Assembly (NCBI RefSeq): GCF_003403015.1
Contig: NZ_QURL01000005.1
Coordinates: 372,001-436,000, forward strand
DNA from: Fulvimarina endophytica
GTDB taxonomy: Bacteria > Pseudomonadota > Alphaproteobacteria > Rhizobiales > Rhizobiaceae
Reading direction: 5' to 3'
Length of the DNA stretch: 64,000 bases
The number at the start of each line of letters is the position of its first letter. The stretch's first letter is position 1. Shown here one piece after another: positions 24,815 to 34,603 of this stretch. The position numbers and the translations under genes were made by a program. The notes beneath the pieces were generated by a model, which did not search any database, was not told the origin of the DNA, and was given only the letters and a program-made list of their open reading frames with translations.

Positions 24815-26149
24815 TCAGCGCGGGGCGAGACCGCTCCTCTCAAGGGCCTCCCCAACGAGATAGAGCGATCCGCAGATGAGGAAGCGCGGCGCCGGGCTGA
24901 CGGCCCAGTGGGTGCTGACGAGGGCGATCGCCTCCTCGATCGAGCCCGTGGCTTCGGCATCGAGCCCGGTATCGAGCGCAAAATCGGCGAGCTCGTTCGG
25001 ATCGATACCGGCATCGGTCGTTGCGAGCGGAACGGTGAGGACCCGGCGCGCAATGCCGGAAAACGCCTCGAAGAACCCGGTCGGGTCCTTGGTGTTGAGC
25101 ATGCCGCAGATCAGGAAGAGCGGCCGCGAAACGCGCTCCTCGAGCCCCGCGAAAACCTCCGAGATGGCGGCGCCCGCCCCCGGATTGTGCCCTCCGTCGA
25201 TCCAGAGTTCGCCGCCTTCGACGACGGCGTCGAACAGGGCGCCGGACGTGATCTTCTGAAGGCGGCCGGGCCAGTCCACGCTGCCCATGCCGGTCTCGAT
25301 CGCCCGATCGCTCGGGTTGAACCCGCCCTTGCGCAGGGCCGCAATGGCGGTTGCGGCATTGGAGATCTGATGGCGGCCGGCAAGGCGCGGCAGAGGCAGG
25401 TCGAGCAGGCCGTCATCGTCCTGATAGACCAGACGCCCCCGCTCCTCAAAGGCGAAGAACTCCTGGCCATAGGCCGAGACCGGCGCATTGTTGCGATCGG
25501 CGATCCGGCGGATCACCTCCAGGGCGATCGGCTCGGCCTGCTGGCCGACGACGAGGGGCGTGTTCGGCTTGATGATGCCGGCCTTCTCGGCCGCGATCAG
25601 CTCGACGCTGTCGCCGAGATAGGACTGATGGTCGAGAGAAATGGGCGTGATGACCGAAACCGCCGGCTGCTCGATGAGGTTGGTCGCGTCAAAACGTCCG
25701 CCGAGCCCGACTTCCACGACCGCCACATCGGCGGGATGCTCGGAAAACAGGAGAAAGGTCACCGCCGTCAGGATCTCGAAGACCGTGATCTTCATGTCTC
25801 CCGCCGTTTCGGCAACGCGCCTTACGGCCGCCGCCAGCACGTCGTCGGGCACCAGACGTCCGGGTTCGCCCGCGCACCCGAGCCGGTAGCGCTCATGCCA
25901 GGAAACGAGATGGGGAGAGGTGTGGACGTGGACGCTGCGGCTATCGGCCTCGAGGATCGCCCGCGCGAAGGCGGAGGTCGAACCCTTGCCGTTCGTGCCG
26001 GCCACATGGATCGTCGGCGGCAATCTTAGGTGCGGATCGCCGAGCGCTGACGAGATCACACGAATCCGGTCCAGCGAAAGGTCGTAGCCTTTCGGCAGGC
26101 GCGCGAGCAGCCGATCGATTTCGGCATGGGCCAGGGAAGTCGACGTCAT
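24815..26149 (-). CDS. folC: Bifunctional folylpolyglutamate synthase/dihydrofolate synthase (FolC)
   Basis: FolC attaches glutamate to dihydropteroate and to folates. The 444 aa protein is of normal length and contains the Mur-ligase-type P-loop HVAGTNGKGSTSAFARAIL near residue 47, VHTSPHLVSWHERYRL, and VAVVEVGLGGRFDATNLI. A C-terminal domain follows with LICGMLNTKDPTGF. It is encoded with accD and trpA upstream, the usual alphaproteobacterial trp-accD-folC arrangement. A 185-bp gap with repeat elements separates it from accD. Confidence 0.95.
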   Translation of the reverse strand: MTSTSLAHAEIDRLLARLPKGYDLSLDRIRVISSALGDPHLRLPPTIHVAGTNGKGSTSAFARAILEADSRSVHVHTSPHLVSWHERYRLGCAGEPGRLVPDDVLAAAVRRVAETAGDMKITVFEILTAVTFLLFSEHPADVAVVEVGLGGRFDATNLIEQPAVSVITPISLDHQSYLGDSVELIAAEKAGIIKPNTPLVVGQQAEPIALEVIRRIADRNNAPVSAYGQEFFAFEERGRLVYQDDDGLLDLPLPRLAGRHQISNAATAIAALRKGGFNPSDRAIETGMGSVDWPGRLQKITSGALFDAVVEGGELWIDGGHNPGAGAAISEVFAGLEERVSRPLFLICGMLNTKDPTGFFEAFSGIARRVLTVPLATTDAGIDPNELADFALDTGLDAEATGSIEEAIALVSTHWAVSPAPRFLICGSLYLVGEALERSGLAPR

Positions 26150-26161
26150 GGCAGGGCCCTA

Positions 26162-26211
26162 GAGCAGGATGAGAAGAAGGTGGGCACCGGTTTTCCGCTC
26201 GCATCCTGCGG
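26162..26211. repeat. Intergenic palindromic element between accD and folC
   Basis: The element begins GAGCAGGATG and closes with GCATCCTGC; the outer GCAGGATG/CATCCTGC pair is a perfect 8-bp inverted repeat. The core ACCGGTTTTC is the hallmark of a short intergenic repeat that I recall as common in Hyphomicrobiales genomes (GAGCATGATC...ACCGGTTTTC...GATCATGCTC type). TCTAGAGC follows at 26221. Confidence 0.6.
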
Positions 26212-26252
26212 AACAGAGGGTCTAGAGCGCGGTGTTCGATTCCAGCGAATGC

Positions 26253-26274
26253 CTTCGCGCACCAGTGCGCGAAG
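26253..26274. repeat. Perfect 10-bp inverted repeat
   Basis: CTTCGCGCAC and GTGCGCGAAG form a perfect stem around a two-base loop, directly after the palindromic element and the TCTAGAGC box. No T-tail follows, so I class it as repeat-associated rather than a terminator. Confidence 0.55.
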
Positions 26275-26334
26275 CGGTCGAATGCGAAGGATTGGCGGCC
26301 GGGGTCGGCATGGCGGGAAGACGAGCCGCCGCGA

Positions 26335-27267
26335 TCAGGCCGCGCCGGCGTCCACGCGTTCGGGCGCGGCGCGCTCCTCCGTCGACCCGGCGTCCGCGCT
26401 GTCCGCGAGCGCCTCGATATCGCTCTTCATCCAGATCTTCAGGAGCGAGGCGATCTTCGCCTTCAGGTCGTGGCGGTGGACCACCATGTCGACCATGCCG
26501 TGTTCCAGGAGATATTCGGCGCGCTGGAAGCCGTCGGGCAGCTTCTCGCGGATGGTCTGTTCGATGACGCGGGCACCGGCAAAGCCGATGACGGCGCCGG
26601 GCTCGGCGATGTGGACGTCGCCGAGCATCGCATAGGAGGCGGACACGCCGCCGGCCGTCGGATTGGTGAGGACGACCACATAGGGAAGCCCCGCCTCCTT
26701 CAGCATTTCGAGCGCAGCCGTGGTGCGCGGAAGCTGCATGAGCGAGAGGATGCCCTCCTGCATGCGCGCGCCGCCCGAGGCCGAGAACAGGACGAGCGGC
26801 TTCTTCTCGGCGAGCGCCACCTCGAACCCCTTGATGATCGCCTCGCCGGCCGCCATTCCGAGCGAGCCGCCCATGAAGGCGAAATCCTGCACGGTCGCGA
26901 CGATGGGCAGGCCATGGATGGAGCCTTTGCCCACAACCACCGCATCGTCCATGGCGGTCTTGGCCCGATACTCCTTCAGGCGGTCCGTATAACGCTTGGA
27001 GTCTCGGAACTTAAGGGGGTCGGTCGCGACCTCCGGCAGGTCCACCGTCTCGTAGGCGCCATCGTCGAAGAAGGCTTTCAGGCGATCGTTCGCCCGGATC
27101 TTCATGTGGAAGCCGGATGAGGGAACGACCCACTGATTGGCCTCGAGATCCTTGTGGAAGACCATCTCGCCCGTTTCCGGGCACTTGATCCAGAGATTGT
27201 CCGGAACGGTCCGCGGGCCGAGAAGGCTCGAGAACTTCGGGCGGACGTAGTTGGTGATCCAGTTCAT
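26335..27267 (-). CDS. accD: Acetyl-CoA carboxylase carboxyltransferase subunit beta (AccD)
   Basis: AccD forms the carboxyltransferase with AccA and makes malonyl-CoA for fatty acid synthesis. The 310 aa protein starts [17 protein letters not shown] and holds the crotonase-fold blocks [36 protein letters not shown] and [16 protein letters not shown]. The N-terminal zinc ribbon of E. coli AccD (four Cys) is degenerate: only the first Cys remains ([10 protein letters not shown], then [11 protein letters not shown]). I recall the same loss in other rhizobial AccD proteins. The ATG at 27267 was chosen over a longer in-frame extension that is shadow sequence. Confidence 0.95.
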   Translation of the reverse strand: MNWITNYVRPKFSSLLGPRTVPDNLWIKCPETGEMVFHKDLEANQWVVPSSGFHMKIRANDRLKAFFDDGAYETVDLPEVATDPLKFRDSKRYTDRLKEYRAKTAMDDAVVVGKGSIHGLPIVATVQDFAFMGGSLGMAAGEAIIKGFEVALAEKKPLVLFSASGGARMQEGILSLMQLPRTTAALEMLKEAGLPYVVVLTNPTAGGVSASYAMLGDVHIAEPGAVIGFAGARVIEQTIREKLPDGFQRAEYLLEHGMVDMVVHRHDLKAKIASLLKIWMKSDIEALADSADAGSTEERAAPERVDAGAA

Positions 27268-27334
27268 GACGTGACGCTTTGCGTTCGTGTTTGGTGACGC
27301 GCGTGACCCGATGTGGGCAGGCGGCTGTGCGGAC

Positions 27335-28159
27335 TCAAGCCTTGGAAGCGCGAAGCCCCGAGGACAGGTCGCGAACCACCGAGAGCGCCGCCTCGACGGT
27401 TCGGCTGCCGGCCCGGCCCTCTTCGAGCGAATTCTCGATGGCGGAGACGATGGCGGAGCCGACGACCACGCCGTCCGCACCCTTGCCGATCTCAACGGCC
27501 TGTTCGGCGGTGCGCACGCCGAAACCGACGCAGACGGGAAGATCGGTATGGCGCTTGATCCGCTCGACGGCTTTCGCGACCTTGCCGGCATCGGGCGCGG
27601 CCGCGCCGGTGATGCCGGTGATCGAGACGTAATAGACGAAACCGGAGGTGTTCTTCAGAACGGCGGGCAAGCGTTTGTCGTCGGTGGTGGGCGTTGCGAG
27701 ACGAATGAAGTTGAGACCGGCCTCAAGCGCCGGGAGGCAGAGTTCGTCGTCCATCTCGGGCGGCAGGTCGACGACGATCAGGCCGTCGACGCCCGCTTCG
27801 AGAGCTGCAGCGACGAAGCGGGCGACGCCGTAGATATAGATCGGATTGAAGTAGCCCATCAGGATGACCGGCGTCTCGTCGTCGCCCGCCCGGAAGCCCT
27901 TCACGATATCGAGCGTCTTCTGGAGGCTCGCACCGGCCTTCAGCGCGCGGATGCCGGCTTTCTGGATCGAGGGTCCGTCGGCCATCGGATCGGAGAACGG
28001 CATGCCGAGTTCGATGATGTCGGCGCCGGCGCCCGGCAGGTCGCGCATGATCTGAAGACAGGTCTCGTGATCCGGGTCCCCGCCCATGATGAAGTTCACC
28101 AGCGCCGGTCGCCCCTCGGCCTTCAGCTTGGCGAAACGGTCCTCGATGCGTGTGGTCAT
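27335..28159 (-). CDS. trpA: Tryptophan synthase alpha chain (TrpA)
   Basis: TrpA cleaves indole-3-glycerol phosphate to indole and glyceraldehyde 3-phosphate and channels indole to TrpB. The 274 aa TIM-barrel protein has the catalytic Glu in [16 protein letters not shown], the GGDPD loop, and the phosphate-binding [20 protein letters not shown] segment. Length is normal. Unusually, trpA is not adjacent to trpB: cutA and a low-GC membrane-protein gene lie between, with about 900 bp from the trpB stop to the trpA start. Confidence 0.96.
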   Translation of the reverse strand: MTTRIEDRFAKLKAEGRPALVNFIMGGDPDHETCLQIMRDLPGAGADIIELGMPFSDPMADGPSIQKAGIRALKAGASLQKTLDIVKGFRAGDDETPVILMGYFNPIYIYGVARFVAAALEAGVDGLIVVDLPPEMDDELCLPALEAGLNFIRLATPTTDDKRLPAVLKNTSGFVYYVSITGITGAAAPDAGKVAKAVERIKRHTDLPVCVGFGVRTAEQAVEIGKGADGVVVGSAIVSAIENSLEEGRAGSRTVEAALSVVRDLSSGLRASKA

Positions 28160-28308
28160 GGCAAGCTTTCGGCGGCAGCGGTTCTGGACGACGGGACGCG
28201 AACGGCAGGCAAGGCCATTCGTCCGCAGGAAATCGTCCGCACCCTTACGCGATCCGCACCGACGATGCCAAGACTCGCGCTTCGTCCCTTAAGAGGCGAC
28301 GGGAGTTC

Positions 28309-28632
28309 TCAGGCGCTGGTGCAGCTCTCGTCGATCCAGCGCTTCGTCGCCTCGTCGCTGAACGGCACCACGAAGCCGAAGATCGCCGGCGTTTCGTAAG
28401 GATGATGCTCGCGGATCATGGCGGCGATCCGATCGAAGAGATCGGCGCGCGTCTTGATGATCAGCGGCGTCTCGTCGCCGCGATGCTGACTGCCGTCGTA
28501 CCAGTAGCGGCTGTCGATTTCCTTGGCGATCTGGCAGCAGGCCGCCAGCCGCTCGTCGAGCAGGATATGGGCGAGCTGGCGCGCGTCCTCCAGGCTTGGA
28601 CAAGTGGTCTGGATTTCGATGATGTCGGTCAT
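28309..28632 (-). CDS. cutA: Divalent-cation tolerance protein CutA (CutA1)
   Basis: CutA1 is a small, very stable trimeric PII-like protein linked to divalent metal tolerance; its exact function is unclear. The 107 aa protein shows the family markers LAACCQIAKEIDSRYWYDG, EIPL-like ETPLIIKTRADLFDRI and HPYETPAIFGF. It sits between trpA (150 bp downstream) and a low-GC membrane-protein gene (12 bp upstream, different composition). The metal-binding-type Cys-Cys pair is present. Confidence 0.93.
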   Translation of the reverse strand: MTDIIEIQTTCPSLEDARQLAHILLDERLAACCQIAKEIDSRYWYDGSQHRGDETPLIIKTRADLFDRIAAMIREHHPYETPAIFGFVVPFSDEATKRWIDESCTSA

Positions 28633-28643
28633 GGACGGCCTTT

Positions 28644-29036
28644 CTAGCTGGCGAACAACACGACTGATGCCCCAAATAAAGCGAACACCGCCATCAAGAT
28701 ATAAAAAATCTTCAGCGAATTTCCGTATGTGACGCGAAAGCCTTCAGGCTGATCAAAATCATCAAGAAGACCCTTATAGGAATGCCAAAACTTCATTTGA
28801 GATTCTGAAATCTTGACCAATTCCTTAGTTCTAATCTCTAACGCCCAAAATACTGCCGAAATGCCAAAAAGTACTACGAATATCATTGCCCCGGCGTAAA
28901 GATTGACGCCGGATAAGAAAGATGCTGCAGCAAAAATTCCAGCATAGAGAGCGCAGAAATACTGAACCAGCCTCAATCTCTGGTCAGCGTGAATTTTGAA
29001 CATTTCGAACACGAACTCGGCTTTATCCTTCTTCAT
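28644..29036 (-). CDS. Low-GC small membrane protein of unknown function inserted in the trp cluster
   Basis: A 130 aa protein with a charged N-terminus (KDKAEFVFEMFKIHADQRLR), two adjacent hydrophobic helices (YFCALYAGIFAAASFL and AGAMIFVVLFGISAVFWALE), a cytoplasmic-looking middle (RTKELVKISESQMKFWHSYK) and a C-terminal hydrophobic hairpin (IFYILMAVFALFGASVVLFA). A hand count of 28681-29040 gives about 42% GC, against over 60% for neighbours, so recent acquisition is likely. It resembles the broad class of uncharacterised small membrane proteins with a HA-DQRL start and an EIR-x-x-ELV motif after helix 2, which I associate with accessory islands; function unknown. Start ATG 29036 has only a weak AGAAGA site. 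Confidence 0.75.
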   Translation of the reverse strand: MKKDKAEFVFEMFKIHADQRLRLVQYFCALYAGIFAAASFLSGVNLYAGAMIFVVLFGISAVFWALEIRTKELVKISESQMKFWHSYKGLLDDFDQPEGFRVTYGNSLKIFYILMAVFALFGASVVLFAS

Positions 29037-29065
29037 ATCATATCTTCTATCCACACTACTAAGCC

Positions 29066-30286
29066 TCAGATTTCCACGCCAAGATGCTTGGCCGCCGTGT
29101 GGACGTCCTTGTCGCCGCGGCCGCACAGATTCATGATGATGATCTTGTCCTTGCCCATCTTCGGTGCGCGCTTGACCACCTCGGCGAGCGCATGGGCCGG
29201 CTCCAGCGCCGGGATGATGCCCTCGGTGCGGGTGAGGAGCTGGAAGGCGTCGAGCGCCTCGGTGTCCATGATCGGGACGTATTCGACGCGGCCGGTATCC
29301 TTCAGCCAGGAATGCTCCGGCCCGATGCCCGGATAGTCGAGACCGGCCGAGATCGAATGGCCTTCCTTGATCTGTCCGTCCTCGTTCTGGAGAAGATAGG
29401 TGCGGTTGCCGTGCAGGACGCCGGGCGAGCCTGCGGTGAGGGACGCGCAGTGCTCGTCCCCGTCGAGGCCCTTGCCGCCCGCCTCCACGCCGACGATCGC
29501 CACATCCTTGTCGTCGAGGAAGGGATGGAACAGGCCGATGGCGTTCGAACCGCCGCCGACGGCCGCGACGAGGAGATCGGGCAGCCGGCCTTCGGCCGCC
29601 AGCATCTGCTCGCGCGCCTCTTTGCCGATCACCGACTGGAAGTCGCGCACCATCTCCGGATAGGGATGCATGCCGGCCGCCGTGCCGATCAGGTAATAGG
29701 TCTCCTCGACATTGGTGACCCAGTCGCGCATGGCCTCGTTCATGGCGTCCTTGAGTGTGCCGTGGCCCGCCGTGACGGGCACGACCTCCGCACCCAGAAG
29801 CTTCATGCGGAAGACGTTGGGCGCCTGACGCTCGACATCGGTCGCGCCCATGTAGACGACGCAGGGCAGGCCGAAACGCGCGCAGACCGTGGCCGTCGCG
29901 ACGCCGTGCTGGCCGGCTCCCGTCTCCGCGATGATCCGCGTCTTGCCCATCTTGCGGGCGAGGAGGATCTGGCCGAGGCAGTTGTTGATCTTGTGCGAGC
30001 CCGTGTGGTTCAGCTCGTCGCGCTTGAAATAGATCTTCGCACCGCCGAGCTTCTCGGTCAGCCGCTCGGCGAAGTAGAGTGGCGAGGGACGGCCCGTATA
30101 TGTGGCGTTCAGCGCATCCAGCTCGCGCTTGAAGCCGGGGTCGCTCTTGGCCCAGGTCCACTGCTCCTGAAGGTCGAGGACGAGCGGCATCAGGGTCTCG
30201 GCGACGAACCGGCCGCCGAACTTGCCGAACCGGCCTTCCTCATCGGGACCCGCGCGGAAGGAATTCGGGTTCAAAGCCTGGTTCAT
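29066..30286 (-). CDS. trpB: Tryptophan synthase beta chain (TrpB)
   Basis: TrpB condenses indole with serine using PLP. The 406 aa protein contains the PLP-lysine motif [16 protein letters not shown] near residue 95, [16 protein letters not shown], and the phosphate-binding [17 protein letters not shown]. Length is normal for TrpB1. It overlaps trpF by 4 bp (ATGA), indicating coupled translation. The expected downstream trpA is displaced by two unrelated genes. Confidence 0.97.
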   Translation of the reverse strand: MNQALNPNSFRAGPDEEGRFGKFGGRFVAETLMPLVLDLQEQWTWAKSDPGFKRELDALNATYTGRPSPLYFAERLTEKLGGAKIYFKRDELNHTGSHKINNCLGQILLARKMGKTRIIAETGAGQHGVATATVCARFGLPCVVYMGATDVERQAPNVFRMKLLGAEVVPVTAGHGTLKDAMNEAMRDWVTNVEETYYLIGTAAGMHPYPEMVRDFQSVIGKEAREQMLAAEGRLPDLLVAAVGGGSNAIGLFHPFLDDKDVAIVGVEAGGKGLDGDEHCASLTAGSPGVLHGNRTYLLQNEDGQIKEGHSISAGLDYPGIGPEHSWLKDTGRVEYVPIMDTEALDAFQLLTRTEGIIPALEPAHALAEVVKRAPKMGKDKIIIMNLCGRGDKDVHTAAKHLGVEI

Positions 30287-30954
30287 GACTGGTCTTCTCC
30301 TTGAACGTCCGTCTCGCGCGCCCGCTCCAGCGCGTCGAAGAAGCGGTTGATGCGGCCGATATCCTTGATGCCGGGCGCGCTTTCGACCCCCGACGATATG
30401 TCGAGTCCGGCCGGGCGCGCAATGCGCACGGCTTCTTCCACATTGTCGCTGTCGAGCCCGCCCGAGAGCATGAAGGGCACGTCGCGGTCAAGCGCCGTCA
30501 GAAGCCGCCAATCGAAGGAAAGGCCGTTGCCGCCGGGAAGATTCGACCCCTGCGGCCGCTTGGAATCGAGAAGAATGGCATCGGTGACGGACCGATAGGG
30601 CTCGATCCGATCGAGATCGTCGATCCCGGCGATCGGCAGAGCCTTCATCACCTTGAGGCCCGTCTTCGCCTTCGCCTCGGCCACCCGCCGCTCGGTTTCG
30701 CTCCCGTGCAGCTGGAGCCAGTCGACCCCGACATCGCCGGCAAGACGGGCGAGAAGGTCGTCCGAAGGATCGACGGTAACGGCGACGGTCTGCGCGCGGC
30801 CCTGAACATAGTCGACGAGTTCGGCCATTTCGGCGAGATCCACATGGCGCGGGCTCTTCTCGAAGAAGACGAAGCCGAGATGGCTCGCGCCCCGCGCGAT
30901 CGCGGCATCGATGGCCTCGAAGGTGGAGAGGCCGCAAATCTTGACGTCGAGCAT
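30283..30954 (-). CDS. trpF: Phosphoribosylanthranilate isomerase (TrpF)
   Basis: TrpF isomerises phosphoribosyl anthranilate in tryptophan synthesis. The 223 aa protein begins [20 protein letters not shown] with the catalytic Cys at residue 7, and contains LQLHGSE and [20 protein letters not shown], then [14 protein letters not shown] (phosphate loop, catalytic Asp region). The ATG at 30954 agrees with family starts; an upstream in-frame extension to 31194 is shadow sequence. It is the first gene of the trpFB pair. Confidence 0.95.
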   Translation of the reverse strand: MLDVKICGLSTFEAIDAAIARGASHLGFVFFEKSPRHVDLAEMAELVDYVQGRAQTVAVTVDPSDDLLARLAGDVGVDWLQLHGSETERRVAEAKAKTGLKVMKALPIAGIDDLDRIEPYRSVTDAILLDSKRPQGSNLPGGNGLSFDWRLLTALDRDVPFMLSGGLDSDNVEEAVRIARPAGLDISSGVESAPGIKDIGRINRFFDALERARETDVQGEDQS

Positions 30955-31057
30955 CCGGCAGCCTTTCTGCGTGCATTCGATTGTCGTGCATGAGCCGGTA
31001 GCATCGAAACGGGCTGTTTCGCAAAGGCCATCCCTGCGAACGAGCCGTTCCCGAAGT

Positions 31058-33613
31058 TCAGGGCGTCCTGCGTTTCGCGCGCGCAGTCGGAGCGGCGTTC
31101 GCCGGATCTTCCGGCCATTCGTGACGCGGATAGCGGCCGCGAAGATCGGCGCGTACATCGGCCCAGGAACCGGACCAGAAGCCCGGCAGGTCACGGGTGA
31201 TCTGGATCGGCCGCTGGGCCGGCGACAGAAGCTCGATCGTCAGCGGCAGTCGTCCCTCGGCGATCGAGGGATGGCGCGTCAGGCCGAACAGTTCCTGGAC
31301 CCGGATCGAGAGCACGGGCTGGTCGTCTTCGTAACGGATCGGATGGCGGTTGCCGGACGGCGCTTCGAAGTGGCTCGGAGCAAGGTCGCCGAGCCGTCCC
31401 TGAACGGGGCCCGGCACGAGCGCGTGAAGCGCCTGGCTCACCTGCCCCTCGCTGATCTCCGAGAGCGAGGTCGCACCGGGCACGAAGGGACCGAGCCATT
31501 CGGCAAGGCGTCGGCGAAGGGTCTCTTCCGAAAGATCCGGCCAGACCTCAGGATCGGCGCCGGCAAGGAAGCGCAGCCGCCGCAACAGGCGCTCGCCCTC
31601 CTTGCCGAAGGGCAGGATGCTGAGATCGAACCCCGCAAGGCCCTCCATCAGCGCCGTCGCCGCCGCCTCGCCCGTCGGGGTCTTCAGCGGTGTTTCCGAT
31701 AGGATGATGCGCCCGAGCCGTTCGATGCGCCGGGCGCGCACAGCCTTGGCGTTCCGGTCGAAGAGAAGGACGTCCTCGGCGAGGCCATCGCGCTCGACGA
31801 TGGCCGCGAGCGCCTCCTCAGACAGGGGCGCGGCCGCGACGATCCGCGTCGACTTGGCAGCCCCCACCAGATCGGCCACCACGAGAGCACGATGTCTTGC
31901 CAGCGCCTCGGCCGGGTCGACGAGCCCGCCGCGACCATTGGAGAGACCATAGGCGCCAGGGACGCCGCGCCGGACCGCGATCCTGTCCGGATAGGCAAGG
32001 GCGAGAAGCGCGCCGGCTTCGCCCGAGAGACGCGGATCGCGGGACGCATCCTCCTCACCGCCGTCCGCGCTTTGCGCAATGCGCCTCGCCAGGGCGTCCG
32101 CGCTTCTGGCGCGCGGGCCACGATCCGTCTCGAAACGGCGCAGGCGCTCGGCGAGATCGGCATCATTGCCGCCAAGGCCCCGCTCCGTGAGGAGAACGGC
32201 GAGCCGCGCGGCCATCAACCGGTCGCCTCTGCCGGCCGCGACCACCATCCGCGCAAGGCGCGGCGGCAGCGGGAGGCCGCGCATCGCCTCGCCGGCAGCG
32301 GTCAGCCGCCCATCGCCATCGAGCGCACCGAGATCGGCGAGAAGCCGCCGCGCTTCGTTGAGCGCAGGTTCCGGCGGGGGATCGAGAAAGGCGAGATCGC
32401 GCGGGTCCGCGACGCCCCAGGCGGCACAATCGAGAAGCAGGCCCGACAGATCGCTCGCCATGATTTCCGGCGGATCGAAGGCTTCGAGCGCCGCCGTCTG
32501 CTCGGCCCGCCAGAGACGAAGGGCGATGCCTGGCTCGGTGCGTCCGGCCCGCCCCGCCCGCTGGTCGGCGGAGGCCTTAGAGACGCGAACGGTTTCCAGC
32601 CGCGACAGCCCCGTCGCCGGCTCGAAGCGGGGCCGGCGCGAGAGGCCGCTATCGATCACCACGCGCACGCCGTCGATGGTGAGTGAAGTCTCGGCGATGG
32701 AGGTCGCGAGCACGACCTTGCGCTGGCCGGCGGGGGCGGGCCTGATCGCGAGATCCTGAGCGGCGCCGTCCATCGCCCCGTAGAGTGGAGCAAGGATCGT
32801 GTTGGCGGCGAGACGCCCCGCGAGCCGCTCGGCCACTCGCTCGATCTCGCGCTGGCCGGGCAGGAAGGCGAGCACGCTCCCTGTCTCCGTCGCCAGAATC
32901 TCGCGGATCGCGCTCGCCATCGCGTCCTCGATCCGCTCGGTGCCTGGATGCTCGCGGTGGCGGATCTCGATCGGAAATCCCCGGCCCTCGCTGGTGATCA
33001 CGGGCGCATCGCCGAGAAGGCTCGAGACCCTCGCACCGTCGAGGGTCGCCGACATCACGAGGATGCGCAGATCCTCCCGCAGGGCGCCCTGCACATCGAG
33101 GGCGAGAGCGAGGCCGAAATCGCCGTCGAGGGACCGCTCGTGGAACTCGTCGAAGATGACGGCGCAGACACCGGCAAGCTCGGGATCGCCGAGGATCATG
33201 CGCGTGAACACACCCTCGGTGACCACCTCGATCCGGGTCCTGGCCGAAACCTTGGTGTCGAGCCGCATGCGCCAGCCGATCGTCTCGCCCACCGTCTCCC
33301 GCGCGATCTCGGCCATGCGCCGGGCGGCGGCCCTCGCCGCGAGCCGGCGCGGCTCGACGAGGAGGATCGTTCCCGGCGATCCGCCGCCCAGCAGATGGAG
33401 CGGAACGAGCGTCGTCTTGCCCGCGCCCGGCGGGGCGACGAGGACGGCCGATCGCCGTTCGCCGAGCGCCGTGCTCAGATCGTCGAGACTATGGGATACG
33501 GGAAGGCGGGGAAGGTCGAACAGGATCGGAACTCGCTGGAATTCGGTCGGCGATTGGCTTGCCCTGAAGATCGGCGATGTGGCCGGCACGCCGAAATGAC
33601 GGACCGGTGCCAT
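31058..33613 (-). CDS. hrpB: ATP-dependent helicase HrpB (DEAH/DExH family)
   Basis: HrpB is a DExH-box helicase of uncertain cellular role. The protein, about 851 aa, has Walker A APPGAGKTTLV near residue 55, the DExH box IFDEFHERSLDGDFGLALAL, motif III VMSATLDG, and the later TSIAETSLTIDGVRVVID and DQRAGRAGRTEPG motifs, followed by helicase-associated and HrpB C-terminal domains (GRYPRHEWPEDP near the end). The start is uncertain: I used the ATG at 33613; an upstream in-frame start at 33691 would intrude on the SDR promoter. It is divergent from the SDR gene. Confidence 0.92.
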   Translation of the reverse strand: MAPVRHFGVPATSPIFRASQSPTEFQRVPILFDLPRLPVSHSLDDLSTALGERRSAVLVAPPGAGKTTLVPLHLLGGGSPGTILLVEPRRLAARAAARRMAEIARETVGETIGWRMRLDTKVSARTRIEVVTEGVFTRMILGDPELAGVCAVIFDEFHERSLDGDFGLALALDVQGALREDLRILVMSATLDGARVSSLLGDAPVITSEGRGFPIEIRHREHPGTERIEDAMASAIREILATETGSVLAFLPGQREIERVAERLAGRLAANTILAPLYGAMDGAAQDLAIRPAPAGQRKVVLATSIAETSLTIDGVRVVIDSGLSRRPRFEPATGLSRLETVRVSKASADQRAGRAGRTEPGIALRLWRAEQTAALEAFDPPEIMASDLSGLLLDCAAWGVADPRDLAFLDPPPEPALNEARRLLADLGALDGDGRLTAAGEAMRGLPLPPRLARMVVAAGRGDRLMAARLAVLLTERGLGGNDADLAERLRRFETDRGPRARSADALARRIAQSADGGEEDASRDPRLSGEAGALLALAYPDRIAVRRGVPGAYGLSNGRGGLVDPAEALARHRALVVADLVGAAKSTRIVAAAPLSEEALAAIVERDGLAEDVLLFDRNAKAVRARRIERLGRIILSETPLKTPTGEAAATALMEGLAGFDLSILPFGKEGERLLRRLRFLAGADPEVWPDLSEETLRRRLAEWLGPFVPGATSLSEISEGQVSQALHALVPGPVQGRLGDLAPSHFEAPSGNRHPIRYEDDQPVLSIRVQELFGLTRHPSIAEGRLPLTIELLSPAQRPIQITRDLPGFWSGSWADVRADLRGRYPRHEWPEDPANAAPTARAKRRTP

Positions 33614-33723
33614 CGCGATCTTGGGCCTTGCCGCCACATGGTATAGGACGGGACCAAGCCCTGCGAGGGCCGTCAATCGCCGCAAGGCCACGACCGATCC
33701 CGGTCCCAGGAGTTCTCCCGACC

Positions 33724-34479
33724 ATGTCGCAGATCCAGTCCGACGAACGCAAGACGATCGTTCTCACCGGCGCATCCCGGGGGATCGGCCATGCGACGGT
33801 CAAGCGCTTCTCGCGCGAGGGGTGGCGGGTCATCACCTGTTCGCGCCAGGAATTCGCCGACAACTGCCCCTGGCCGGCGGGACCCGAGGACCATATCCGC
33901 GTCGATCTCTCCGATCAGGAGGATGTGGGCTATGCGGTGTCCGAAATCCGCCAGCGGCTGCAGGCCAACGGCTCGCGCCTCCACGCCCTCGTCAACAATG
34001 CGGCGATCTCGCCCAAGGTCGAGGGCGGCGGGCGCATGGATTCGATCAAGACGCCGATGCATCTGTGGCGCGACGTCTTCCAGGTGAACTTCTTCGCGCC
34101 CATCATGCTGGCACGCGGGCTCTTCAAGGAACTTCAGACCGGGAAGGGATCGATCGTCAACGTGACCTCGATCGTCGGAAGCCGTGTCCATCCCTTCGCG
34201 GGCACCGCCTACGCCACCTCGAAGGCCGCCCTCAATTCCCTCACGCGGGAGATGGCCGCCGACTTCGGCCCCGCCGGCATCCGCGTCAACGCCATCGCAC
34301 CCGGCGAGATCGAGACCGCGATCCTGTCCCCTGGCACCGAAGACATGATCGACGACATCCCGCTGCGCCGCCTCGGCCAGACCTCGGAAGTGGCCGACGT
34401 CATCTACTTCCTGTGCTCGGACCAGTCCTCCTACGTCAACGGCTCCGAACTCCACATCAATGGCGGCCAGCACGTGTGA
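33724..34479 (+). CDS. SDR family oxidoreductase
   Basis: A 251 aa classical short-chain dehydrogenase/reductase. It has the NAD(P) loop TGASRGIGHATVK near residues 16-28, an NNAAISPK segment, the catalytic Ser (NVTSIVGS) and the YATSK pair (Y-x-x-x-K), and a C-terminal SSYVNGSELHINGGQHV typical of the family. Arg after the first Gly run and Ser-Arg after strand 2 (TCSRQEF) hint at NADP(H). Substrate unknown. AGGAG lies 12 bases before the ATG. Next come about 800 bp of lower-GC sequence. Confidence 0.9.
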   Translation: MSQIQSDERKTIVLTGASRGIGHATVKRFSREGWRVITCSRQEFADNCPWPAGPEDHIRVDLSDQEDVGYAVSEIRQRLQANGSRLHALVNNAAISPKVEGGGRMDSIKTPMHLWRDVFQVNFFAPIMLARGLFKELQTGKGSIVNVTSIVGSRVHPFAGTAYATSKAALNSLTREMAADFGPAGIRVNAIAPGEIETAILSPGTEDMIDDIPLRRLGQTSEVADVIYFLCSDQSSYVNGSELHINGGQHV

Positions 34480-34568
34480 GGGCGTGGGGCGACCTATGAA
34501 CGTGGCTTCACTCTCGAACACCACGTGGCAGGCGCCGGTCGCTTCGCAATGCAGCGATTACATCAGAG

Positions 34569-34595
34569 TGAAACAGGATTAATAATTCTGTTTCA
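34569..34595. repeat. Inverted repeat downstream of the unknown gene at 34604
   Basis: An 8-bp perfect stem TGAAACAG/CTGTTTCA encloses an AT-rich 11-base loop. It could terminate the minus-strand gene at 34604, although no long T-run follows. Similar TCTGTTTCA text recurs near 35290, at the other end of the low-GC patch. Confidence 0.5.
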
Positions 34596-34603
34596 GGAAA
34601 CGC

